From: Gammaproteobacteria bacterium
GTDB taxonomy: Bacteria; Pseudomonadota; Gammaproteobacteria; UBA6429; Thiohalophilaceae
Direction: 5' to 3'
Length of the DNA stretch: 7,250 bases
NCBI GenBank assembly: GCA_029882235.1
Contig: JAOULB010000103.1
Coordinates: forward strand, 1 to 7,250
The notes beneath the pieces were generated by a model. It saw only the letters and a program-made list of their open reading frames with translations, ran no database searches and was not told the origin of the DNA. A program made the translations under genes and the position numbers. Numbering within the stretch: position 1 is the stretch's first letter; the number at the start of each line of letters is the position of its first letter. Of this stretch, positions 1-6,246 are shown one piece after another.

Positions 1-793
1 TGAATATAATGCAGTCTCTCAATCAGTTGCGCAGGATGAAGGTCTGAAACAGGCTCTTGAGCAACAAACTATCGAGCGATACCTTGATGGTCAGCTTTCA
101 AGTGATGAAGGACAAGATATTGAGCAACTTTTGCAGTCGAATAATCATGCCCTGAAAGCTGCACTGCATTACGTTAGTCATAGTTCTGCAATGGCCAGGC
201 ATGATGAAACAACTTCAGGCGATGATGTTTCTACCACGGATAGAGTGAAACAGCATACACCATCAGAATCAAAATTCTCTCTGGGGACTATGCTTAAGCA
301 ATTGTTCAACTTTCAGGCTCCGGCATGGATTGTTGCTCCAGTCGCGGCGGCCCTGGTACTGGTCGTTAATCTTGTTTCAGTGCCTTTGAAAATGGCGGGT
401 GATGATCAATTAATTGTCGCTCAATATCAGGATAACCCAGTTATCCGCTTTTCTTCTCAGGAGCAGGCGCCGGGGATTGGATTTTTTGCAGATGCAAACA
501 CCATAACAAAGCCGTATGATCCAGTCATTACTAAAATTGAAGCAGATAAACATGTGCGCCTGGCCTGGAATGATATTGAGGGTGCCGATGCTTATACGAT
601 TCAGTTACATATATTTAAGAATGGACAGCGCAACAAAGTTCTAAATTTAACTACCAAAGATACACATGTCCGCTTTAAAAGAGTGGAACATGATATTGGG
701 CAACGATATGAGTGGGATCTGTCTGGTATAACAATTGAAGGGAAGAAGTTTCAGGCATCAGGAGGCTTTGTTATCCAGTCATTAGAGGAATAG
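1..793 (+). CDS. Anti-sigma-factor-like single-pass membrane protein, 5' partial
   Basis: The reading frame is open from base 2 with no stop and no ATG or GTG before the TTG at 131, so the true start lies upstream of the window. The 263 visible residues show three parts. Residues about 20-65 form a helical segment with YLDGQLSSDE, resembling the cytoplasmic sigma-binding domain of anti-sigma factors. A low-complexity linker leads to a membrane helix at about 107-129 (PAWIVAPVAAALVLVVNLV). A periplasmic beta-rich domain at about 175-258 has the WNDIEGADAYTIQL pattern typical of fibronectin type III-like folds. There is no cysteine in the visible part, so it is not a zinc-binding (ZAS) anti-sigma factor unless the missing N-terminus supplies ligands. 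Inferred role: it holds an ECF sigma factor, probably encoded just upstream, at the membrane and senses the envelope. The caspase-like gene begins 17 bases downstream. The assignment rests on domain architecture and weak motif similarity. Confidence 0.62.
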   Translation, partial: EYNAVSQSVAQDEGLKQALEQQTIERYLDGQLSSDEGQDIEQLLQSNNHALKAALHYVSHSSAMARHDETTSGDDVSTTDRVKQHTPSESKFSLGTMLKQLFNFQAPAWIVAPVAAALVLVVNLVSVPLKMAGDDQLIVAQYQDNPVIRFSSQEQAPGIGFFADANTITKPYDPVITKIEADKHVRLAWNDIEGADAYTIQLHIFKNGQRNKVLNLTTKDTHVRFKRVEHDIGQRYEWDLSGITIEGKKFQASGGFVIQSLEE

Positions 794-810
794 CGCTTGG
801 GAAAAAACTT

Positions 811-1839
811 ATGAAAACAGATTGCTATGAGAAAAATAGTCTTCCTGTAAAAGCAGGAATGCTATTGTTTGGTATTTTTATTGCGTTTGTAAATAATGTT
901 TATGCTGAGTCAAGAGGAATTGGCCTGCATAAAACAAAAAATGCATCCGGAGTATCTTTACAGGACACAACTTATCGTGCACTGATTATTGGTAATAATG
1001 ATTACCGACGTACAGGTGGGAAATGGCCTCGATTAAAAACGGCTATTTCTGATGCCAGTGCGCTAAGAAATGTGTTACGTAAAAGTTATAATTTTACAGA
1101 TATTCGCGTCCTCAAAAATGCAACTCGTCGTGATGTGCTGGTCGAGTTAAAGGCATTGGCGAAACGGGTGAAAAAAAATGATAGTGTGCTGGTCTATTAT
1201 GCGGGACATGGTTATCTTGATGATGAATCACAACAGGGCTACTGGGTGCCGGTCGATGCAAAAGGCCTCGATCAAACGACCTTTTTGCGCAATTCAACAA
1301 TCCGAGATGAGCTCACGCTGATTGCCTCACGTGGGAAACATACTTTATTGATAGCAGATTCATGCTTCAGTGGTTCACTGTTGCGAAGCGGAACCCGTGG
1401 TATATCCACTGATATAGGCACCGAGCTGTATTATCAGAAGGTGGCCAATAAAAAGAGTGTACAGATCATGACGGCTGGGGGGGTGGAATATGTGGACGAT
1501 AACTACAAATCTTCAGGACACTCTCCGTTTACTTATTTTCTTCTAAATGAACTGAAGACGAATAATCGTGCCTTAATCAGTATGAGTGAGTTATCAACTA
1601 ATGTGCAAAAGGCTGTGGCAAACAATGTTGATCAAGTGCCAGAGAGTGGAGTCCTGCATGGCGCAGGGGATGAGCTAGGTGAGTTTGTGTTTATTAAGGT
1701 CGATGTAAAGGCAAAAGGGATTGATAAGGATAAGATCAAGGTTATTGTGAATGTTGATACTGAACAGGAACAAAAAATTCAGAAAAAGGAAACTCAGGTT
1801 AAACCAAAGAGAAATCTGCTGCCGTTACCAACAATGTAG
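811..1839 (+). CDS. Exported caspase-like cysteine protease (peptidase C14 family)
   Basis: This 342-residue protein has a hydrophobic stretch at about 14-32 ending in VYA-ES, which reads as a signal peptide and places the enzyme in the periplasm or envelope. The p20-like caspase core follows: the first strand YRALIIGNNDY (55-65), the helix with Asp81 (AISDASALRNVL), the catalytic histidine in VYYAGHGY (His133) and the catalytic cysteine in IADSCFSG (Cys185). GHSPFTYFLL (236-245) matches the conserved late strand/helix of the fold. Both dyad residues are present, so activity is plausible. Family members usually cleave after basic or acidic residues; the specificity here cannot be read. A lysine/glutamate-rich tail (about 295-336) lies beyond the core and has no recognised domain. 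ATG 811 is preferred although its upstream GGGAAA is a weak ribosome site; the in-frame ATG at 859 would remove only the charged leader. The gene sits between the anti-sigma-like gene and a beta-barrel gene in one tight operon. Confidence 0.88.
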   Translation: MKTDCYEKNSLPVKAGMLLFGIFIAFVNNVYAESRGIGLHKTKNASGVSLQDTTYRALIIGNNDYRRTGGKWPRLKTAISDASALRNVLRKSYNFTDIRVLKNATRRDVLVELKALAKRVKKNDSVLVYYAGHGYLDDESQQGYWVPVDAKGLDQTTFLRNSTIRDELTLIASRGKHTLLIADSCFSGSLLRSGTRGISTDIGTELYYQKVANKKSVQIMTAGGVEYVDDNYKSSGHSPFTYFLLNELKTNNRALISMSELSTNVQKAVANNVDQVPESGVLHGAGDELGEFVFIKVDVKAKGIDKDKIKVIVNVDTEQEQKIQKKETQVKPKRNLLPLPTM

Positions 1840-1843
1840 CTAA

Positions 1844-1848
1844 TAAGG
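1844..1848 (+). promoter_or_regulatory. Ribosome binding site deciding the barrel gene start
   Basis: TAAGG lies 7 bases before ATG 1856, an ideal distance. The alternative in-frame GTG at 1850 would be only one base from this element, so the ATG is the better start. Confidence 0.6.
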
Positions 1849-1855
1849 TGTGTCT

Positions 1856-2575
1856 ATGTGGGTTAATAATCGAATAAATATTATCTGTTTTTTATTTGCG
1901 ATGTCGTTCAATGCGAATAGTTCAACACCAAGTGGCATAAGCCTGTCTGCAAGCATTCTTGGGAATAACTGGACAGGACAAAACACGACTAGCGGAACCG
2001 ATTTTGAGGCATCCGAAGGTAAGCAGTTTGCCTATAGTGCGGCTTATCATTATGGTAAATTTTTTGCTGGTTTAAATGTGCAAGGTGGAACCTACGAGTT
2101 TGGTGCCAAGGCCCCAGATCGTATTACTACTACCGGCTCAATAAGTAATTCAAATGTAAAAATAAAGCGCAGTGAACTCGACCTTGTTGCCGGATATTTT
2201 ATCACTAATAGAATTTCCATATTTTTAGATATTAAAGGAACAAATAATAACTGGCTTGATGAAAACTATGAACAGGCTTTCAGTGGCTTTGGTCTGGGTG
2301 TATATACAGCCTGGCCATTATCGGATAAATGGAGTTTGAAAGGGTCGCTTGGTGTGATTTCTAATGGCATTGTTAAAGTAAATGATGAAGAAGCTGGTGA
2401 AGGAACAAGTAGTTCACTGGATATTGGCGCAATGTATAACGTGTCATCAAAAGGTAAGATTAATTTTGGGATAAAAGCATCATCACAGACGTATAAATTC
2501 GACTCTGGCCAGGAGCAGACTCATAGTATTACCGGGGTATACGTTGGCTATAGCCATTCGTTTACCTTAAATTAA
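1856..2575 (+). CDS. Small outer-membrane beta-barrel-like protein
   Basis: The start at ATG 1856 is chosen over the GTG at 1850 because of ribosome-site spacing, giving 239 residues. The N-terminus is hydrophobic (INIICFLFAMSFNANS) and reads as a signal peptide cleaved near residue 20-22. The rest is made of alternating hydrophobic/polar strands in pairs, roughly at 58-84, 103-130, 143-175, 186-215 and 223-237, rich in Gly and aromatic residues (FAGLNVQGGTYEFG, LDLVAGYFI, FGLGVYTAW). This is the pattern of an 8- to 10-stranded outer-membrane barrel. No family is recognised. One oddity is the C-terminus, GYSHSFTLN: barrels normally end on an aromatic residue, but here the last Phe is four from the end. 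The gene starts 16 bases after the caspase-like gene and 30 bases before the DUF4384 gene, suggesting an envelope partner of the protease module. A soluble periplasmic beta protein is the main alternative. Confidence 0.62.
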   Translation: MWVNNRINIICFLFAMSFNANSSTPSGISLSASILGNNWTGQNTTSGTDFEASEGKQFAYSAAYHYGKFFAGLNVQGGTYEFGAKAPDRITTTGSISNSNVKIKRSELDLVAGYFITNRISIFLDIKGTNNNWLDENYEQAFSGFGLGVYTAWPLSDKWSLKGSLGVISNGIVKVNDEEAGEGTSSSLDIGAMYNVSSKGKINFGIKASSQTYKFDSGQEQTHSITGVYVGYSHSFTLN

Positions 2576-2605
2576 TGGTTTTTGCTCAGAAATATGAGAT
2601 AAGCG

Positions 2606-3124
2606 ATGAAATTTAATCTACGTCACTTAATCTTAAGCTTGTTGATAGGATATGTTTTAACTGTTCTGGCGCCTGTCCTGCAGGCAAAAAATAACAATAT
2701 CAAACTGGACATCACGACCCATCTTGGCGATGTGCATAATTTCTCAAAGGGTGACACGGTTTCTTTTCTGCTTTCTCTTGATCAAGATGCCTATGTTTTT
2801 GTTGTTTATGAGACCGCCACGGGAGAGCTTATCCAGTTGATTCCTAATGCTGCAGTAGCGACAAATTTTTATAAGGCGGGTTTATATATCACCATCCCTG
2901 AGCCTGATTCAGGTTTTGTGTTTAAGATTCAGGAGCCCTTTGGTAGGGAAAAGCTATGGGCATTTGCAGTCTCATCACAGACTCCCGAATTTAGTGGGGA
3001 TGTTTTAGCCAATGGATTAAAGCAACTGAAGGTGAGCCTGGCAGAGCTTGTAAAAACACTGAAGTCGGATAAAAAGGGTTTTGGTCAAACACAATATCAC
3101 CTGCATACGCATGCCGGTAAATAA
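2606..3124 (+). CDS. Exported DUF4384 domain protein
   Basis: This 172-residue protein has a clear signal peptide (LILSLLIGYVLTVLAPVLQA, cleavage after about Ala27). The remainder is one DUF4384-like domain at about 33-125. It has the family's usual landmarks in order: FSKGD (46-50), DAYVFVVYE with a following TGEL turn (61-74), LIPN (78-81), ITIPEP (95-100) and the closing FGREKLWAFAVS strand (112-123). A short amphipathic helix and a His-containing tail (HLHTHAGK) follow. The domain's biochemical function is not established. It is commonly encoded with or fused to bacterial caspase-like proteases, and here it is a separate protein in the same operon as one. That supports a role as a binding or scaffold partner of the exported caspase in the periplasm, which is an inference. 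Upstream, GAGATAAG gives only a weak ribosome site. No hairpin terminator is visible at its 3' end. Confidence 0.8.
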   Translation: MKFNLRHLILSLLIGYVLTVLAPVLQAKNNNIKLDITTHLGDVHNFSKGDTVSFLLSLDQDAYVFVVYETATGELIQLIPNAAVATNFYKAGLYITIPEPDSGFVFKIQEPFGREKLWAFAVSSQTPEFSGDVLANGLKQLKVSLAELVKTLKSDKKGFGQTQYHLHTHAGK

Positions 3125-3763
3125 TCATATTTTCATATTGGGGATACGTTTTTTCGCCTGTTCGTAGATATGTTCGGTCAGGATATTTTCTTTTACTAAT
3201 CGTTCCAGTCGAGTGATTTCATTTATGAGCATCTGGTGCTTATCGATACGTGTACTTTGACTTGCGGCGATAATACGATTCTTCAGGTCGTCGACAAAGG
3301 TGTCATAATCACTTTTGTTTGGATTGTTATAGAGCAGGCTGATCAGGGCGACACCACAATATCGACTGCGAAACTCTGTGACATGGGGGGAGCGGGTCAG
3401 GAACATCACCAGCGAACCTAATGTAAGAAGAACAAATATCAGCACAAAGGGCATCAGCCGACTGAGCACTTCATTATTCTCACTTTGAAATATATAGAAC
3501 CCATATACTACTGCAGCAATAGCGAAATAGAGGGTGCCAAACAACCAGCGCCAGGAAAAATAGCGGTGTCGTACTGGCCAGGGTTCAAGGATACTGAGAT
3601 TCAGGTTAAACTTTTTTTCGCCGACCAGGCCGCGGCGGCTTACCTCAATAAATTTTTGATCATAGACGGTGAAATTACGTTCTTCGCCCGTTGCAGAAAT
3701 TTTCTGGAATAGAACGCGATTGGTGGTTCGTCCATTATTGTTTTTCTGTTCTTCAGTATTCAT
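3125..3763 (-). CDS. Two-helix membrane protein with SHOCT-like C-terminus
   Basis: The gene encodes 212 residues with start ATG at 3761-3763. Residues about 17-62 look like a small beta sheet (RNFTVYDQKFIEVSRRG), followed by two membrane helices at about 71-91 and 103-122, then a short beta/helix part (residues 128-165, ending in YDTFVDDLKNRI). This layout resembles a bacterial PH-like domain interrupted by a transmembrane hairpin, an inference from pattern only. The last 35 residues (about 177-206, ITRLERLVKENILTEHIYEQAKKRI) match the SHOCT pattern: a helix, a 'lIT/ILT' turn and a second helix ending on a basic patch. SHOCT modules are short oligomerisation or interaction tails. Function is unknown. 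The gene converges on the DUF4384 gene with no base between the stop codons, and is divergent from the two-component operon. Its own ribosome site and promoter are not convincing. Confidence 0.75.
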   Translation of the reverse strand: MNTEEQKNNNGRTTNRVLFQKISATGEERNFTVYDQKFIEVSRRGLVGEKKFNLNLSILEPWPVRHRYFSWRWLFGTLYFAIAAVVYGFYIFQSENNEVLSRLMPFVLIFVLLTLGSLVMFLTRSPHVTEFRSRYCGVALISLLYNNPNKSDYDTFVDDLKNRIIAASQSTRIDKHQMLINEITRLERLVKENILTEHIYEQAKKRIPNMKI

Positions 3764-3873
3764 AGTATGAGCTGTCAGAGATCCAGAACGTTTTGGTATA
3801 TTAGCCCGGCGATCAATTTTTGACCATAGACGGACTAGTGAGATTAACGGCTTAGCGAATTTTTGGCAAATAT

Positions 3874-3895
3874 TGTGATACTTTTGTGAATTATT
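3874..3895 (+). promoter_or_regulatory. Response-regulator operator: two TGTGA repeats, 11-bp period
   Basis: TGTGA occurs at 3874-3878 and 3885-3889, exactly 11 bp apart (units TGTGATACTTT and TGTGAATTATT). OmpR/PhoB-family regulators bind head-to-tail to direct repeats with about one helical turn per unit, so this is a fitting site for the regulator encoded immediately downstream. The same element occurs four times in front of the spondin gene. Binding by this regulator is inferred, and autoregulation is the likely meaning. Confidence 0.66.
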
Positions 3896-3912
3896 CTGTC
3901 TATCCTTACAGT
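3884..3912 (+). promoter_or_regulatory. Probable promoter of the two-component operon
   Basis: TTGTGA (3884-3889), shared with the second operator repeat, stands at -35. TACAGT (3907-3912, four of six consensus bases) stands at -10 after 17 bases. The weak -35 overlapped by a regulator site is what an activator-dependent promoter looks like. Transcription would start near 3919, giving a leader of about 25 bases with no good ribosome site. Confidence 0.45.
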
Positions 3913-3943
3913 AATCAAGGCTTGTTTTCCTTATATATATATT

Positions 3944-4660
3944 ATGAATCAGATATTAGTCGTAGAAGATAATAAAGATATGGCCGACCTTGTCGCCATG
4001 CATTTGCGTGATATGGGCGCAGAGGTGACGGTATGCACCCATGGTGACGACGGCCTGAACAAAGCACTGGCCGGGAAATTTGATCTGATTATCCTGGATA
4101 TTATGTTGCCCGGGACAGATGGTCTGCAGATATGCAAGCAGTTACGTGCGCAATCAAATTATACCCCCGTACTTATGTTAACAGCGAAATCAACGGAGCT
4201 TGATCGAGTGCTTGGCCTGGAGATCGGCGCGGACGACTACCTGACCAAACCCTTTAGCATTCGTGAGCTGATTGCCCGAGTTAAAGCAATTCTACGTCGT
4301 GTCGATGCCTTTGCCAGTAATGCCGAATCCAGCGGTGAGAAGATCTTACGTATTGGTGAAATGGAAATCGACTATGAACGCCGCACGGTCAAACTCAATG
4401 GTGAGGAATTAGGTCTTACGGCCAAAGAGTTTGATTTACTCTGGTATTTTGCCAGTCAGCCCGGACGTGTCTTCAGTCGTATGCAATTACTTGATCAGGT
4501 CTGGGGCTATGGCCATGAAGGTTATGAGCACACGGTCAATTCACATATCAATCGATTGCGGGCCAAAATTGAGCAGGACCCCTCTAAGCCGCACTACATC
4601 CTGACTGTCTGGGGAGTGGGCTATAAATTTACCGATCAGGAAAAGCAGGTGGCGGGTTAA
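3944..4660 (+). CDS. OmpR/PhoB-family response regulator
   Basis: This 238-residue protein is a two-domain transcription factor. The receiver domain (about 2-118) has the acidic pair Glu8/Asp9 in VVEDN, the phospho-acceptor Asp52 in LIILDIMLPGTDG, Thr80 in MLTAKS and Lys102 in YLTKPF, so every phosphotransfer residue is present. A linker (about 119-133) leads to a winged helix-turn-helix DNA-binding domain (about 134-230), with LTAKEFDLLWYFA, the recognition helix HTVNSHINRLRAKIE (196-210) and the wing ILTVWGVGYKF. It should be phosphorylated by the kinase encoded directly downstream and bind direct-repeat DNA. The TGTGA repeats before its own gene and before the spondin gene are the obvious candidate sites. 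The start codon follows an AT-rich leader and lacks a recognisable Shine-Dalgarno sequence. No specific named orthologue can be assigned from sequence alone. Confidence 0.95.
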   Translation: MNQILVVEDNKDMADLVAMHLRDMGAEVTVCTHGDDGLNKALAGKFDLIILDIMLPGTDGLQICKQLRAQSNYTPVLMLTAKSTELDRVLGLEIGADDYLTKPFSIRELIARVKAILRRVDAFASNAESSGEKILRIGEMEIDYERRTVKLNGEELGLTAKEFDLLWYFASQPGRVFSRMQLLDQVWGYGHEGYEHTVNSHINRLRAKIEQDPSKPHYILTVWGVGYKFTDQEKQVAG

Positions 4661-6139
4661 ATGTTTAATACCCTCTACAGTAAACTTGCCGCATCACTAT
4701 TTGGTCTGGTTGTTTTAATTGGACTGACGTTTTTTCTACTGGTGCGCTATTCAACTGAGATGTATCAGCAGGAGTTAAACCAGAAACTTAATTCCAGTCT
4801 GGCCGAGCATATCGTTGCCGAAGAGGCCTTGCTCAAAAATGGCAAAATCAATCGAGCAGCACTAAAAGAAGTTTTCCATATGTTGATGGTTGTTAATCCA
4901 AGCATCGAAGTTTATCTGCTGGATCGGCAGGGCAAGATTCTTGATTACTCGGCGCCGGATGAAAAAATCCGTCGCACCCATGTCAGCCTGGCCGAAATAA
5001 ATCAGTTTATTAATAATAGAGGTCAATATCCTGTACTTGGTGACGACCCACGAGACATTGGCAGAAAAAAAATCTTTTCAGTCGCTCCCGTGTTTCAGAA
5101 TAATATCATGGAGGGCTATCTCTATATTATTCTGGCGAGTGAAGAAATCGACAGTATCGCTCACATGCTTGAAGGTAGCTATATCGCCCGATTTACCGTA
5201 TGGGGTGTGGTTGCCAGTCTGGTGATTACTTTAATAATGGGGCTGCTTATTTTCTTCTGGTTAACCGGACGCTTACGAACACTTGCTGAAGTCATGACGG
5301 CTTATGCCAGCCAGGATAAACTGGAACAATTCACTCAACGTTATGATGTGCGCGAGGATGGCGGTGATGAAGTCGATCGACTCGGACAGAATTTTAATGC
5401 CATGGCCGATCGCATCGACGAGCAAATGCAGGCCTTAAAAAGAAATGATAATCAGCGTCGCGAACTTATTGCCAATGTCTCACATGATTTACGTACCCCA
5501 CTGGCAACACTACATGGCTATCTTGAAACATTAATGCTGAAAGAAAAACAACTTTCAGATGAAGAGCGTAATCGTTATCTTGAAATTGCGGCCAGTCATA
5601 GTCATCGTTTGAATCAGCTTGTTTCGGAATTGTTTGAATTAGCCAAACTCGATTCGGTCGAGACTTTATTAAATATTGAGCCCTTCTCCTTAGCTGAACT
5701 AACTCAGGATGTAGTGCAGAAATTTAAACTGGCGGCCAGTGAAAAAGGGATCAACATTAAAACGAATTTCAGCGACAGCATTTCTTACGCCTATGGCGAT
5801 ATTGGCATGATGCAACGTGTACTGGAAAACCTGCTGGAAAATGCCTTGCGTTACACCCCAAAAGGGGGTTGTGTTAGCGTTTCCCTGAACGAAGAAAATC
5901 ATAAGGTACAGGTCAAGGTTGCAGATACAGGCTGTGGTATTCCTGATGATGAGCTGCCACATATCTTTGATCGATTCTATCGGCTGGAGAAAAGTCGCAA
6001 AGCAAATGCCGATAACGCGGGCCTTGGTCTGGCCATTGTGAAGCGTATTGTTGAACTTCATGGAAGTCAGATTAAGGCGGAAAGTGCACCCGAAAAAGGC
6101 ACCAGCTTCTCTTTCTGGGTTGAAAGCTGGCAACATTGA
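4661..6139 (+). CDS. Membrane sensor histidine kinase with HAMP domain
   Basis: This 492-residue protein is the partner of the preceding regulator; its ATG follows that gene's TAA with no spacer, and AGGTGGCGGG just upstream can serve as ribosome site. Order of parts: a membrane helix at about 9-28; a periplasmic sensor of about 145 residues with a PAS/Cache-like segment (VYLLDRQGKILDYSAP, 84-99, then LGDDPRDIGRKKIFSVAPV, 126-144, and EGYLYIIL, 151-158); a second helix at about 178-201; HAMP (about 202-257); the dimerisation/phosphorylation domain with His275 in NVSHDLRTPL; and an ATPase domain with Asn394 (NLLENALRYTP), the G1 box ADTGCGIPD (421-429), the F box IFDRFYRLEKS and the G2 box AGLGLAIVKR. 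All catalytic motifs are intact. The signal is unknown; the sensor is not recognisable as that of PhoR, EnvZ or CpxA. The downstream target genes suggest an envelope or redox signal, which is inference. Confidence 0.94.
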   Translation: MFNTLYSKLAASLFGLVVLIGLTFFLLVRYSTEMYQQELNQKLNSSLAEHIVAEEALLKNGKINRAALKEVFHMLMVVNPSIEVYLLDRQGKILDYSAPDEKIRRTHVSLAEINQFINNRGQYPVLGDDPRDIGRKKIFSVAPVFQNNIMEGYLYIILASEEIDSIAHMLEGSYIARFTVWGVVASLVITLIMGLLIFFWLTGRLRTLAEVMTAYASQDKLEQFTQRYDVREDGGDEVDRLGQNFNAMADRIDEQMQALKRNDNQRRELIANVSHDLRTPLATLHGYLETLMLKEKQLSDEERNRYLEIAASHSHRLNQLVSELFELAKLDSVETLLNIEPFSLAELTQDVVQKFKLAASEKGINIKTNFSDSISYAYGDIGMMQRVLENLLENALRYTPKGGCVSVSLNEENHKVQVKVADTGCGIPDDELPHIFDRFYRLEKSRKANADNAGLGLAIVKRIVELHGSQIKAESAPEKGTSFSFWVESWQH

Positions 6140-6142
6140 GTC

Positions 6143-6186
6143 TGTGATAGAAATGTGAACATTGTGTGAACTCGTTGTGACCAGAC
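6143..6186 (+). promoter_or_regulatory. Response-regulator operator: four TGTGA repeats, 11-bp period
   Basis: TGTGA occurs at 6143, 6154, 6165 and 6176, four copies in perfect 11-bp register (units begin TGTGATA, TGTGAAC, TGTGAAC and TGTGACC). The array starts 3 bases after the kinase stop codon and ends at the probable -35 of the spondin promoter. Four head-to-tail sites would hold two dimers of an OmpR-family regulator on one face of the helix. The first unit shares TGTGATA with the first unit upstream of the regulator gene. The regulator's identity is inferred from proximity and site architecture. Confidence 0.72.
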
Positions 6187-6203
6187 AGGCTTAGGCTTAA
6201 TAG
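6175..6203 (+). promoter_or_regulatory. Probable activator-dependent promoter of the spondin gene
   Basis: The last TGTGA repeat forms TTGTGA (6175-6180) at the -35 position. The -10 region is CTTAATAG (6196-6203), either CTTAAT with a 15-base spacer or TAATAG with a 17-base spacer; both are poor matches. A CTTA lies exactly 15 bases after the final TGTGA here and also upstream of the response regulator gene. Transcription would start about 6208-6210, leaving a leader of about 37 bases. Confidence 0.5.
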
Positions 6204-6233
6204 TGCAAGAGTGAAAATAACTATTAACCTAAC

Positions 6234-6239
6234 AAGGAG
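6234..6239 (+). promoter_or_regulatory. Strong ribosome binding site of the spondin gene
   Basis: AAGGAG stands 7 bases before ATG 6247. This fixes that ATG as the start and rules out the in-frame GTG at 6211, which has no ribosome site and would place a charged extension before the signal peptide. Confidence 0.85.
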
Positions 6240-6246
6240 TCTGAGA

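Larger units (their letters stand above)
3764..3943. other. Divergent intergenic region
   Basis: These 180 bases separate the - strand membrane-protein gene from the response regulator gene. The right half holds the TGTGA direct repeat and the probable regulator promoter. On the - strand, a TATACC near 3796-3801 could be a -10, but no -35 at a sensible distance was found, so the promoter of the leftward gene is not called. The last dozen bases before ATG 3944 are an alternating TA run. Confidence 0.7.

Noticed and set aside
131..793. TTG at 131 as the true start of the anti-sigma-like gene
   Set aside because: The frame is open to the left edge and the sequence before 131 (YLDGQLSSDE) is part of the conserved sigma-binding region.
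3120..3140. AT-rich near-palindrome at the convergent junction as a bidirectional terminator
   Set aside because: The symmetry is imperfect and AT-only, with no stable GC stem, so it does not support a terminator call.
3820..3848. TTGACC with GATTAA as an extra + strand promoter
   Set aside because: The -10 matches only three of six consensus bases, and the site lies upstream of a better candidate linked to the operator repeats.
3874..3895. TGTGA elements as CRP/FNR-type binding sites
   Set aside because: CRP needs an inverted TCACA half-site 6 bases after TGTGA. None is present here or at 6143-6186; all copies are direct repeats at 11 bp.
5699..6136. 145-codon open frame on the - strand inside the kinase gene
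   Set aside because: It lies opposite the conserved ATPase domain of the kinase, shows no recognisable domain, and is best explained as a shadow of that gene.
6143..6186. Repeats as classical Pho boxes and the pair as PhoB/PhoR
   Set aside because: The 11-bp layout is similar, but the core is TGTGA and not TGTCA, and the kinase has a large periplasmic sensor and a HAMP domain, unlike PhoR.
6211..6246. GTG at 6211 as start of the spondin protein
   Set aside because: No ribosome site precedes it, it lies at about the predicted transcription start, and ATG 6247 has AAGGAG at ideal spacing directly before a signal peptide.
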